From positions 39,424,025 through 39,488,024 of the forward strand of contig CM067354.1 in NCBI GenBank assembly GCA_034190875.2: a stretch of 64,000 bases of DNA, written 5' to 3'. The position numbers and the translations under genes were made by a program. A model generated the notes under the pieces. It was not told where the DNA came from. It made no database searches and saw only the letters and a program-made list of their open reading frames with translations. Below, piece after piece: positions 14,901 through 27,047 of the stretch; position 1 is the stretch's first letter, and each line of letters opens with the position of its first letter. This stretch comes from Urechis unicinctus (lineage: Eukaryota > Annelida > Polychaeta > Xenopneusta > Urechidae).

Positions 14901-17900
14901 TATGCACACCAGCTGCGCATGTTCATGAGCGCATATGTGCAAGTCAATTTAGCTCATACAAGGTTTATTTAAGACTTGCAGCAGAGTAAACGTAGCCCAG
15001 CGGTATAATTGTCGAAGGTTATATAAATTATCCTTGCATAGCTGACATCAGTGTCACATAAGTTGTGCTTTTCGGATCCATCACAAATTTATGTACATCT
15101 CCTCACATATTATGAAGATATTGTTCATGCTATATTTGATAGCGCCTTGCTGAAGGTTATTTGATATGTCAGCCTCTCCTCATTCCTTATTTATATGCTA
15201 TGTAGCTAACTTCCATTATGATATAATGCATAATCAGAAATGTGGTTATAGAGAAATGTATTACCCGATTGCGAGGGTAGCTTTATGGGTGTCCTCGTGC
15301 ATTGTTGCCAGTGCCAATTGCGTTTTAGTGCGCATTATGATAAATTCATTTGCCATCGAGCGTCACGGCCTCACATATACACCCGGGTTAATTTGCAGTC
15401 CTAATACTCTCTTTGCCAACTAAAGACAATTTATGTTGATCAATATTAAAATAAAGATGACAAACAGAACCCATAGACATCGTAGCGTACATTAAGCGAG
15501 GTCCTTGGAGTGTATTTATCGCATCATCTGTAGACGTGATACGTTATCTACTCGCTTTATCTCTTTTCGGGCATCCTGTGATAACACAGCAACTAATTAC
15601 TTTCCTTCGCTGCTCTGGTCCACCACCCTTCATCGATTAATTTACTTTTGTTTCGAACACCTACTCAAACTAAACCACTAAAATTTTACTGATATGTTGA
15701 GAAATGTAAATTTAATCCTATGATTTTAAACGGCTGCATTATTAAAAGCATGGGCAATTCAACTAATACAGGACACTTCCATTGGTTCGATCCAACATGT
15801 CGTTTGAATTGTGAAGCTGCTTTGCATGAGGTTTTGTTCGCAATTAACTAATATGACATATGTTCGATTGCATGCATAGCTAGGGTTTTTGTGTGTCATA
15901 CAAGTTGCAGTGGACACTGATAATCATACCTGGGACTGTAGAGAGGATAATAAGCATTGTGCGAGTTTATTTGTGCGAATACTGATGTAGAAAATTGGTT
16001 CAATTAAAGCTTATTAGTAGGTAATTCCTTGTCGTAGAGGTCACATATTTCAGCAGCATCCCTGATATTAATCTCGGTGGCATATGGGTAAGACAATACA
16101 CGACGCTTGTATTATAATATGCTGTAACTGTTTATCAGAGGGATATATTCTATCGAACGACTACGTGAAGAAAACAATAATATTTTTACTCAACTGAACA
16201 ATGCCAATCTGAATATAGTGTAGACTTTTGTCGAAGAGGATGAAATGCAGGAACCCGTTCTTTGACTCCTCAGCTGACTCCTCACCTTACGGTTATCTAA
16301 CTCCACTACTGACAAACTATATAAACGTGCATGTTACCTCATAATTGTTATAGTAACTCATGTGACTGTAATCGAAAGCTGCAGTTGGACGCCAAATGGC
16401 ATCATTAAGGAGATTATGTTCAACTTTGAGACTTTGCTCGACTAAGCTACTGTTATATCACATTACATAGACATGTCATGGGTTAAATGTCTGTCGGTTC
16501 CCTAACTTTAACTCCACAGAGCCTCACACCCATCTAACATACTCATATCTAAACAATGCGATAGTATAAAAGTTTTAAAAACATTAATCCCTTCACGAAA
16601 CCCTATCATGTATGGCTCTGTTTTTGAAGAAGCTATATTACCCCGAAGCGGTATTTATGGCCTGATCATCCGTATCCAAAGCGAAAGTATGTAGTCTTGG
16701 GCATCAAAAGGGCGGCTGTGAGTCGCCTGGCCGAATCGGCAAGAATTGCTAGACTTCTCCGGATAGCAGATTTTGCGATTTTATCAGACATTCAGGGATA
16801 TTGACAAGCTAGTATTCAGACGCAATTCACTACTGAATGGTTATCGGGGATGACACTACAGAATATCATTTACAGCATATGAGCTATTCCAAGTGGGGAG
16901 GGAAATATGAAAAAGACATGATTGTCAATAATATCTGGTAGATAAGATGAGGGGACACACGAGGTCAAATCGTAGTCCATAATGCCCTCACATGGTGTCA
17001 CTGCTTGTTTGTGCTTGTAAGCAACGGATAATTCGCAATCGATGACGCAGAAATCGAACGTAATGAAGAAATATTTCGCCTCTGTTATTAACTTTGTGTA
17101 CTGTTATAATTGCAAATATTTGATATGAGTGGTGAAGCATTAGGCAAATGGTGACCAACAGTTACTTATAGTATGATATAAAGGTACAAAAATTTCAGCC
17201 CTAGCCCGATACGCAACACTTATGCATATGTGATATACATGTCAGAAATCGATTACCTGATGAAATAGGCAGCCCGATTGCGAAGCTGTAAAATGTACCA
17301 AAACAATTGTTACAAAGCAAATGTGTTTATATCATTCGGTTACATAGTTAATTGGTCTGCCGAGTGAGTGATAAGCTGCTATTTCTTGGATATATGTCGA
17401 TAACTTTATATGGATCAATGACCTATCGATACAACTATTGCTCTATTGTAATGCAGAAAGATGCTTATTTTGCAGATTGGTGCCAGACGAAATATGCATG
17501 CTTCATCCTATGAAAGCGATATATTAACTGCGCATTTTATCGCCCATAATGGGATACTGAGAAGCAACGTGAGCAAGACGACACTATGGAAACGACAAGT
17601 ATCACTGATGCAGTTCTGCAGCAAATTTTAAAGTTATCCTTATTTGTGTTAAATCATTGGAAAATGAGCTCGTAATTGTAAGCTGAATTCGATTAGCCAG
17701 GAACTAAGACACTAACCATCCCCTTTGATTTTAATAATTTCTTATTTGTTGGCCTCATTCCGTGTGGCTGTTTACTCCATAAAACTAACTGGCTAACGCA
17801 CCACAGCAGACAGTAGCAAGTCAGAGTTTATGCGGGCGAGATCATATTTGCGCATTGGATAATAAGCTATTTATAGAGTAAAATCAATTTCAAACAGCAA

Positions 17901-18016
17901 AGTGAACCGTGGAAAATAAATGCTCATGCGATGCATTGTGATTTGCTAACAATTTCATTCTTGCATATTGATCTCACTTCCCAATTCACGTTAGTTTGCT
18001 GTACACGTGCTTAAAT
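11971..18016. other. intergenic DNA, chance-level ORFs only
   Basis: AT-rich sequence without repeats or recognisable exons. The most protein-like frames are 12650-12856 and 12849-13169 on the plus strand, which overlap by eight bases; the second has a strongly hydrophobic stretch about residues 38-60. Another is 13992-14345 (117 codons). None has a flanking splice site, promoter or poly(A) signal that I can tie to it, and their number and length fit chance. Confidence 0.5.
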
Positions 18017-18048
18017 GCACACACACACACACACACATACTCATACAC

Positions 18049-18117
<69 letters not shown>

Positions 18118-18418
18118 ACATATATATATATATATATATCTATATATGTATATATTATATACATTAATATATATATATCTATATATCTATATATTTATAT
18201 ATATAAATACATATATATATGTTTGTAGATATATATATACACTTTTGTATATACGTAAATATATGCCTAAAATATATATATATATATATATATAGAGAGA
18301 TATATATGTGTGTATATGATATACAGGTATATATATACATATATATATATATAAACATGTAGAGAGAAACATATATATATATATAAAATGAAATAGAGAG
18401 ATATATATATATGATAGA

Positions 18419-18497
<79 letters not shown>

Positions 18498-18601
18498 TTG
18501 AATATATATGCTAGAGAGTTGGATAATTCAAGCTAGGTCTAACCTTAAAGTGGGGTTTATGCGCAACATACTGTCCTTATGGATCAATACGTTTTTCAGC
18601 G

Positions 18602-18602
<1 letters not shown>
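18017..18602. repeat. AC/AT satellite unit 1 with single-copy tail
   Basis: The unit opens with a short (AC)n tract, continues as interrupted AT sequence (18050-18500) and ends in a non-repetitive tail at 18510-18602 beginning GCTAGAGAGTTGG. That tail recurs at 19141-19231. Within the AT field, words such as CTTTTGTATATACG recur about 550 bases later, showing that the whole unit is duplicated and not only the tail. Confidence 0.88.
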
Positions 18603-19231
<629 letters not shown>

Positions 19232-20676
19232 AAGTCAACATCGATGACCAACTCTGAGTCACTGTCAAGTGATGGCATATAAAAACGCTCGATGATATCG
19301 CTGAATTCAGTATCCGAATGACGGTTTAAGGCATATACCTCAAAACATATTGCAATACCAAAACCAGGAAAAGTTGATGGGATTTTGCCTAACACTTCCT
19401 TTCAGCGTTATTGCTACTGGAATGCCAATTTCAGGCAACCTAATACATTGAGTGTTAGTAGGCCTGAGAATCACTTGCGCTGAATTGAGACAAAATATAC
19501 CCTGATGGCAAAGCGTCGTGGAAATGACTTTCTGGGATTAACCCAGTAAACGGCAGAATGGTCAGGGACCTAGCGCACATTTTTTGAACGGGACGATTAG
19601 AAACTTATTTCAGAATACTGTACAATATACTTCACAATTTTTACCATCATAGGAATTACGGGATCAAAATGATTGTACGTACCTCAGATCCGGTTGAGCT
19701 TGAGTTAACACGACACGATGAATTCACCTGAACTTAAGACAATATCGTCCACTTGAAATCTTACCTGTGAGATTTTCATATTGCTGATGTGATAATTCAT
19801 GTACCAACAATCTTCATGAACTCACACATAATTAACGATGGAACACCCTCCAATGTTGTTGATTTGCAGTCCGTTAATGCTCTTATTGCATTTCGCAATA
19901 GAAAGGTAAGGTTGAGATCGCTGTGGCCATGGTGCACCCAATAATATGGTGAATCTTGAAAACAAGTTGGACATGAGTCGAGCCTTCTGAGATTGGCGGT
20001 TTTTTATTTCTTTAAATGAAGGGTTCGTTATCAAAGCATTATCGTCGTCGCTTGTCCACAACATATGCAGACTTTCCAGTAGCCTCTATGCATTGACAGC
20101 TTATTAAATGATAATGGTAATCATTTATAAGTACTACAGGTAGGTGAACTTACCTACATGATATATTAGCAACCAATACAGATGACAGAAGGAATACCTA
20201 GGGTAATTGCCATACCCGTCGGCGTGCAAGGGAAAGGCATTTCCATTCCAAATAAGGGGTCTAACATTAAGCAATTTTCCGCTAAGCGATAGTCTGTTTA
20301 TGCACTGCTATACAAATATTTAAGCTATCTTGTTGGGTTTGGGGAGGGGGGGGGCGGTTTGGGTTTTGACCTGTATAATCTATTATTACTAGTTTGATCG
20401 AATATTGGATTGTTGTCTGTCCAATTCATATTCTAAGGTATGCACAAGCGTCGAAATCGACTCGTCATAACATTGCAGACGTAGCTGTAACAGAAATCTT
20501 CAATTCTGCATTTACTCGATAAACTGCAAGGGCCAATCTTTCGTATTACGTGCAAGACACTTTACGAGCCTAATCAACCGTTTTATAGTCATACATTCGG
20601 ATGATAGCCGTCAAAGCAATCTGCGACTGTCAGGCAACATCACGTCAATTCGTAGTTGATCATCCCAGCAAAAGTT
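19232..20676. other. spacer between satellite fields
   Basis: Unique AT-rich DNA. The only notable element is the G-rich tract at 20334-20363, listed separately. The longest non-repeat frame is 80 codons (19822-20064, minus) with no supporting signal. Confidence 0.5.
20334..20363 (+). other. G-rich tract with quadruplex potential
   Basis: Four or more guanine runs follow each other on the plus strand: GGG, GGGG, nine G and GGG, separated by TTT, A and a CGGTTT spacer. This meets the usual G3+N1-7 quadruplex rule and has a telomere-like GGGTTT rhythm at both edges. It sits about 310 bases before the large satellite field. It is too short and irregular to be a true telomere array. Confidence 0.75.
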
Positions 20677-21004
20677 GTATCGATGAGTTATTACTTCACT
20701 CTAGCTGAAGCTGTTAACGGGCGACAAAAATAAGTTTATTAGCATTTTGTGTTCGGTTCCTTGGACAATATGGAAATCAATATTGATCATGCTTTTGCCA
20801 GGGACAATCCACTTTGCCAACTACTTTACAACGTAAGTGTCACATTATTACTGTAACCCTCGCATTAAAACCATACTTACGTAGCATCATAAAATAATCT
20901 GAAGAATATAATAGCGGCGATAAACATGAATTATTTCTAAAACGTTTCATATAAGTACACATTTAAATAAATGATTATATATATATATACATATACATGT
21001 ATAC

Positions 21005-21059
<55 letters not shown>

Positions 21060-22034
21060 TATATATACATAAATATACATATATATATATGTACAAATAT
21101 ATACATATATAGATATATACATATTTATAAGTATATATATAATATATATAAATATATGTACTTATATAAATATATATACATATAAAAATATATATATAAA
21201 TATATATATATATATGCATATATATGTATTTATAAATATATGTTTATATCTAAATATATATACATATATATATTTGTATATATAAACATAAATACATATA
21301 TATATATATCTATATTTATATGATAAGCCTCTCTATATTTATATGATATGCAGTCTATCTATATATTTATATATTATATACAATTATATGTATGTATTTG
21401 TTTAGATAAATTAATATTGACTATATAAATATCCATATATTTATATAATTTTATATATATACATATATATTTGTATTCATATAGATATATTTACATTTAT
21501 ATATGTACAAAAACATATTCATACGTAAATTTACATATATATATACATATATATATATATACTTATATATGTATATATACATTTATATATATATATGCAT
21601 ACATAGGTATATGAATATATACATATAAAGATATGTATATATTGTAATATATATATGTATATACATATACATATGCATAAATATATATGTATACATATAT
21701 TTATATGTATATATTGATATTCATACATACATATATATATATATATTTATATGATATGCCGTGCTATATTTATGTGATATGACTATCTATATATTTACAT
21801 ATTATAATAATATACATATATGCATATGTATTAAAGTATTATATATATATGCATATATATGCATAAATATGTCTATACTTAATTATTTCTTTTATGTATA
21901 CTTATATATTGGTATGTATTTTTATATGTACACACACACACACACTCACATATATATATATATATATATATTTATATATTCATATATATATATATACCTA
22001 TATATATATTTATATACATATATAAATGTATATA

Positions 22035-22104
<70 letters not shown>

Positions 22105-22365
22105 CATGTATCTATTCATCAATTTGTATTGATATATGTACCTATCTATATATTTATGTTTATAGATGTGTATGCATGCATAAGTATGCGTATATTTATA
22201 TGCATGTGTATGTGTGCATATTTGTATGTACGTATGAATGTATGTATGCATGTATGTAGGTATGGTTGTATGTATGTATGTAACTATGCATGTATGTATG
22301 TATGCACATATGTGTTTATGTATCTATGCATAAATAAGGGTATGTTTAAATGTATGTATGCATAA

Positions 22366-22400
<35 letters not shown>

Positions 22401-22637
22401 TGTATGTATGTATGTATGTATGTATGTATGTATGTATGTATGTATGTATGTATGTATGTATGTATGTATGTATGTATGTATGTATGTATGTATGTATGTA
22501 TGTATGTATGTATGTATGTATGTATGTATGTATGTATGTATGTATGTATGTATGTATGTATGTATGTATGTATGTATGTATGTATGTATGTATGTATGTA
22601 TGTATGTATGTATGTATGCATGTATGTATGTATGTAT
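20677..22637. repeat. higher-order satellite, unit 1 (1,961 bp)
   Basis: The unit has three parts. A leader of about 290 bases (20677-20965) looks like ordinary single-copy DNA and starts GTATCGATGAGTTATTAC. An AT-rich field of about 1.2 kb contains TATATG and TATAAA variants, a short AC tract near 21930 and a pure AT tract near 22034-22100. It ends in a TATG array. The leader recurs at 22638 with only scattered changes, so the period is 1,961 bases. Unit 1 lacks a 298-base block found in unit 2 (the gap lies between 21806 and 21807). Confidence 0.93.
22371..22637. repeat. (TATG)n array, about 67 units
   Basis: A tetranucleotide array is nearly pure from 22371, with a single TGCA interruption near 22617. 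The four-base period is not a multiple of three and the unit has no stop in any plus-strand frame, so all three frames read Met-Tyr-Val-Cys repeats; the minus strand reads His-Thr-Tyr-Ile. These are not genes. It runs straight into the leader of unit 2 at 22638. Confidence 0.97.
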
Positions 22638-22962
22638 GTATCGATGAGTTATTACTTCACTCTAGCTGAAGCTGTTAACGGGCGACAAAAATAAGTTTAT
22701 TAGCATTTTGTGTTCGGTTCCTTGGACAAACTGGAAATCAATATTGATCATGCTTTTGCCAGGGACAATCCACTTTGCCAACTACTTTACAACGTAAGTG
22801 TCACATTATTACTGTAACCCTCCGCCTTAAAACCATACTTACGTAACATCATAAAATAATCTGAAGAATATAATAGCGGCTATAAACATGAATTATTTCT
22901 AAAACGTTTCATATAAGTACACATTTAAATAAATGATTATATATATATATACATATACATGT

Positions 22963-23007
<45 letters not shown>

Positions 23008-23265
23008 TTTTATACACATAAATATACATATATATATATGTACAAATATATACATATATAGATATATACATATTTATAAGTATATATATAAATATATAAA
23101 TATATGTACATATATAAATATATATGCATATAAAAAATATATATATATAAATATATATATATATGCATATATATGTATTTATAAATATATGTTTATATCT
23201 AAATATATATACATATATATATTTGTATATATATACATAAATACATGCATATATATCTATATTTA

Positions 23266-23479
23266 TATGATAAGCCTCTCTATATTAATATTATATGCCT
23301 GTCTATATATTTATATATTATATACAAATATATGTATGTATTTGTTTAGATAAATTAATATTGACTATATAAATATCCATATATTTATATAATTTTACAT
23401 AAATACATATATATTTGTATTCATATAGATATATTTACATTTATATATGTACAAAAACATATTCATACGTAAATTTACA

Positions 23480-23511
<32 letters not shown>

Positions 23512-24057
23512 CTTATATATGTATATATACATTTTATATATATATATATGCATACATAGGTATATGAATATATACATATAAAGATATGTATATATTGTAA
23601 TATATATATGTATATATATATACATATACATAAATATATATGTATACATATATTTATATGTATATATTGATATACATACATACATACATATATCTATATT
23701 TATATGATATGCCGTGCTATATTTATATGATATGACTATCTATATATTTACATATTATATACAAATTTATGTATTTGTTTAAATAAATGAATACTGACTA
23801 TAAACATATCCATATATTAATATACTTTTGTATAAATAAATATTTGTATATTTTCATATCGATATATTTACATTTATATGTATAAATAAACATATTTATA
23901 CGTAAATTTATATATATATATATATATGTATATATATACATATATATGTATATATATACTCATATATATATATATATATATATATATGTATACATCAGTA
24001 TATAAATATATACACATAAATAGGCTTAAATGTATATAAACTCATATATATGTAAAA
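23266..24057. repeat. two about 430 bp subunits nested in unit 2
   Basis: Within unit 2, a block starting TATATGATAAGCCTCTC (about 23266) is followed about 432 bases later by a related block starting TATATGATATGCCGTGC (about 23698). They share ordered words, including TTGTTTAGATAAATTAATA versus TTGTTTAAATAAATGAATA and ACATATTCATACGTAAATTT versus ACATATTTATACGTAAATTT. Unit 1 has the first block (from about 21316) and only the start of the second, so the half-unit was lost there or gained here. Confidence 0.8.
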
Positions 24058-24199
24058 ATAATATACATACATGCATATGTATTAAAGTATTATATATATA
24101 AGCATATATATGCATAAATATGCGTATACTTGATTATTTCTTTTATGTATACTTATATATTGGTATGTATTTTTATATGTACACACACACACACACACT

Positions 24200-24263
<64 letters not shown>

Positions 24264-24307
24264 TATATATATATATACCTATATATATATATTTATATAC
24301 ATGTATA

Positions 24308-24390
<83 letters not shown>

Positions 24391-24655
24391 CATGTATCTA
24401 TTCATCAATTTGTATTGATTTATGTACCTATATCTATATATTTATGTTTATAGATGTGTATGCATGCATAAGTATGCGTATATTTATATGCATGTGTATG
24501 TGTGCATATTTGTATGTACGTATGAATGTATGTATGCATGTATGTAGGTATGGTTGTATGTATGTATGTAACTATGCATGTATGTATGTATGCACATATG
24601 TGTTTATGTATCTATGCATAAATAAGGGTATGTTCAAATGTATGTATGCATAAAA

Positions 24656-24656
<1 letters not shown>

Positions 24657-24686
<30 letters not shown>

Positions 24687-25190
24687 TGTATGTATGTATG
24701 TATGTATGTATGTATGTATGTATGTATGTATGTATGTATGTATGTATGTATGTATGTATGTATGTATGTATGTATGTATGTATGTATGTATGTATGTATG
24801 TATGTATGTATGTATGTATGTATGTATGTATGTATGTATGTATGTATGTATGTATGTATGTATGTATGTATGTATGTATGTATGTATGTATGTATGTATG
24901 TATGTATGTATGCATGCATGCATGTATGTATGTATGTATGTATGTATGTATGTATGTATGTATGTATGTATGTATGTATGTATGTATGTATGTATGTATG
25001 TATGTATGTATGTATGTCTGTATGTATGTATGTATGTATGTATGTATGTATGTGTATGTATGTATGTATGTATGTATGTCTGTATGTATGTATGTATGTA
25101 TGTATGTATGTATGTATGTCTGTGTATCTGTATGTGTATGTATGTATGTATGTATGTATGTATGTATGTATGTATGTATGTATGTGTGTA
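24657..25190. repeat. (TATG)n array, about 130 units with variants
   Basis: A second and longer TATG array is pure for its first 250 bases. It then carries variant units: three TGCA repeats at 24910-24922, TCTG units near 25017, 25079 and 25117, and TGTG units toward the end. The variants cluster in the right half, as expected if the array grows from the left and decays on the right. Long open frames here (up to 217 codons, minus) are by-products of the period. Confidence 0.97.
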
Positions 25191-26139
25191 TAACTGTATA
25201 GATTCATATAAATAAATACATGCATATGTGTATGTCAGTATCAAGGACAATATTGCGAACTTTTCCGTGCATTCGAGTTAGCTGGACCGTTGCGGAGCCT
25301 TTCTTAACCGTCTGTCAAAGCATTATGAATCGGAGGAGTTACTCCAAGTCTTAATCACTTTATGCTCTACAATTTCGTATTTCAATGTACAGCCACCAAA
25401 AGATCGTTTATCACTCCTGATAGATCGCTGGTGGTTTATTTTGCAAAGTTACGGATCAGCGCATCGACATGCTCTGCAATTCTGTGCTGTAATTTGCCAC
25501 ACCGGAACTAGACCATTGTAACGCCGGCAGGCAGCATAGATCAAATATTTTGTCTGGTTATTTAGTGCCCGTAAGGTCATCACATCAGCATGCTTTACCA
25601 ACGCATCCTAAGCATCCTTATAGTATGATGACATTTTGTCCAATAACATTGCTATTTGGGAAATCAACCTTCGATATAATCATTGTGTGCAAGTCAATAA
25701 CCGCAAAACTTACTTCCTGTGATGTTCCTATAGGCAATACAATTACAGGTGTGCAAAAACACTAGTTATTGTTTGGTATCCAAACTACATCAACACGTTG
25801 CCCTTCGTTGAACAAGCGCTGGATCACGTTTTTTTTACTCATGTGACATTCCAGTTTGTCGCATTGCGAATAATATTCATACATCTTTCCGGGTTTTGCT
25901 CAACAAATATATTAGCAATATGGTCCACGGGTAAGTTGAAACCGGGACTGTAGATCTATTAAGTATGCCATTGTATTACTGTAACAGAGTCGCAGTTATA
26001 GCCTGGTGGCTAGCTGGACCAGAATGCTTTAAAGTGAAAAAACAAACCAATATTAGCAGTGTGGTCTCCGCCTCTGTTGTAGCCTGGTGGCCAGCTGATC
26101 ACTGGACTGTTGAGCTAAATAATATGCTTGCCAACTAAT
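25191..26139. other. spacer with a degenerate internal duplication
   Basis: Unique DNA follows the TATG array. Between about 25912 and 26115, words recur in the same order: ATATTAGCAATATGGTCC and AATATTAGCAGTGTGGTC, then TAGCCTGGTGGC twice (about 26000 and 26082), and GGACTGTAGATC versus GGACTGTTGAGC. This looks like an old duplication of roughly 110-135 bases with later rearrangement. No gene is supported. Confidence 0.5.
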
Positions 26140-26411
26140 TTATATATGTATATATACATAAATGTATATATATATATATATATTTGCATATATATATGCA
26201 TAAATATATATATAAATATACATATATGTGTAAGTATATATATGTAAATATTAATATATATATATATATATATATATAATATACATACATATATATATAT
26301 ATTTATATGTTTTACATATACATAAATATATTTATGTTTATATATATATATATATATAGGTATATATATGCGTATACAACATATATATATATATACAAAA
26401 TAATACATTTG

Positions 26412-26446
<35 letters not shown>

Positions 26447-26675
26447 TTTTGTATATATATATATGTAGCGAGAGAAATAATATATATATATATATAAATG
26501 TAGATAGAGATATATTATATAGGGATATATATATATAATATCTAGATCTAGAGAGATAGATAGAGAGAGTATATATATATATATATAGAGATATATATAT
26601 ATATATATATCTATATATATATATATATATATCTATCTCTCTATATATATCTAGGAAAAAAATATATTGGGACAA

Positions 26676-26723
<48 letters not shown>

Positions 26724-27047
26724 TATATCCTGACTATTATCTGGATATCCTATATATAGAGAGAGAGAAGAGATATATGGGTAGCAAGCGTTCCAAATGT
26801 TCAATTTTATGATCAGTTCTTATATATATATAGATATATATATATATATATATATATCTATATATATCTAGAGAGATATAGAGGGAGATCTTTCTCTATA
26901 TCTCTCTCTATCTCTCTATATCTCTCTCTCTATCTCTCTCTCCATCTCTTCTTTCTATATATATATAAAATAATATATATCCATCTCTCTCTTCTCTCTC
27001 TATCTCTCTCTCTCTAATATATATAGATCTCTCTCTATCTCTCGAGT
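26140..27047. repeat. AT-rich satellite passing into AG/CT-rich satellite
   Basis: From 26140 the sequence is interrupted AT dinucleotide. From about 26470 it gains GAGA and TAGA units. From 26880 it becomes a strongly pyrimidine-rich CTCTATCTCTCT tract that ends in CTCGAGTCTC. A 41-base non-repetitive island at 26779-26819 interrupts it, and its word GTTCCAAATGTTC is echoed at about 27058 just after the repeat. The 229-codon minus-strand frame at 26115-26804 is a repeat artefact. Confidence 0.92.

Larger units (their letters stand above)
22638..25190. repeat. higher-order satellite, unit 2 (about 2,550 bp)
   Basis: Direct copy of 20677-22637 with the same leader, AT field, AC tract (24181-24200), pure AT tracts (24207-24260 and 24311-24387) and terminal TATG array. 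It is longer than unit 1 for two reasons: an extra 298 bases at 23760-24057 and a TATG array about 265 bases longer. The leader differs from unit 1 at a handful of sites, so the duplication is recent compared with the local AT divergence. Confidence 0.93.

Noticed and set aside
20334-20363. Internal telomere repeat
   Set aside because: Only two GGGTTT-like units at the edges; the core is an irregular G run, not a hexamer array.
24572-25250. Long open frames of up to 217 codons on both strands
   Set aside because: They are translations of the TATG tetranucleotide array (His-Thr-Tyr-Ile and Met-Tyr-Val-Cys repeats). All frames are open because the unit has no stop, so this is not coding evidence.
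26115-26804. 229-codon minus-strand frame
   Set aside because: It is almost entirely Tyr/Ile/Ser from AT satellite DNA.
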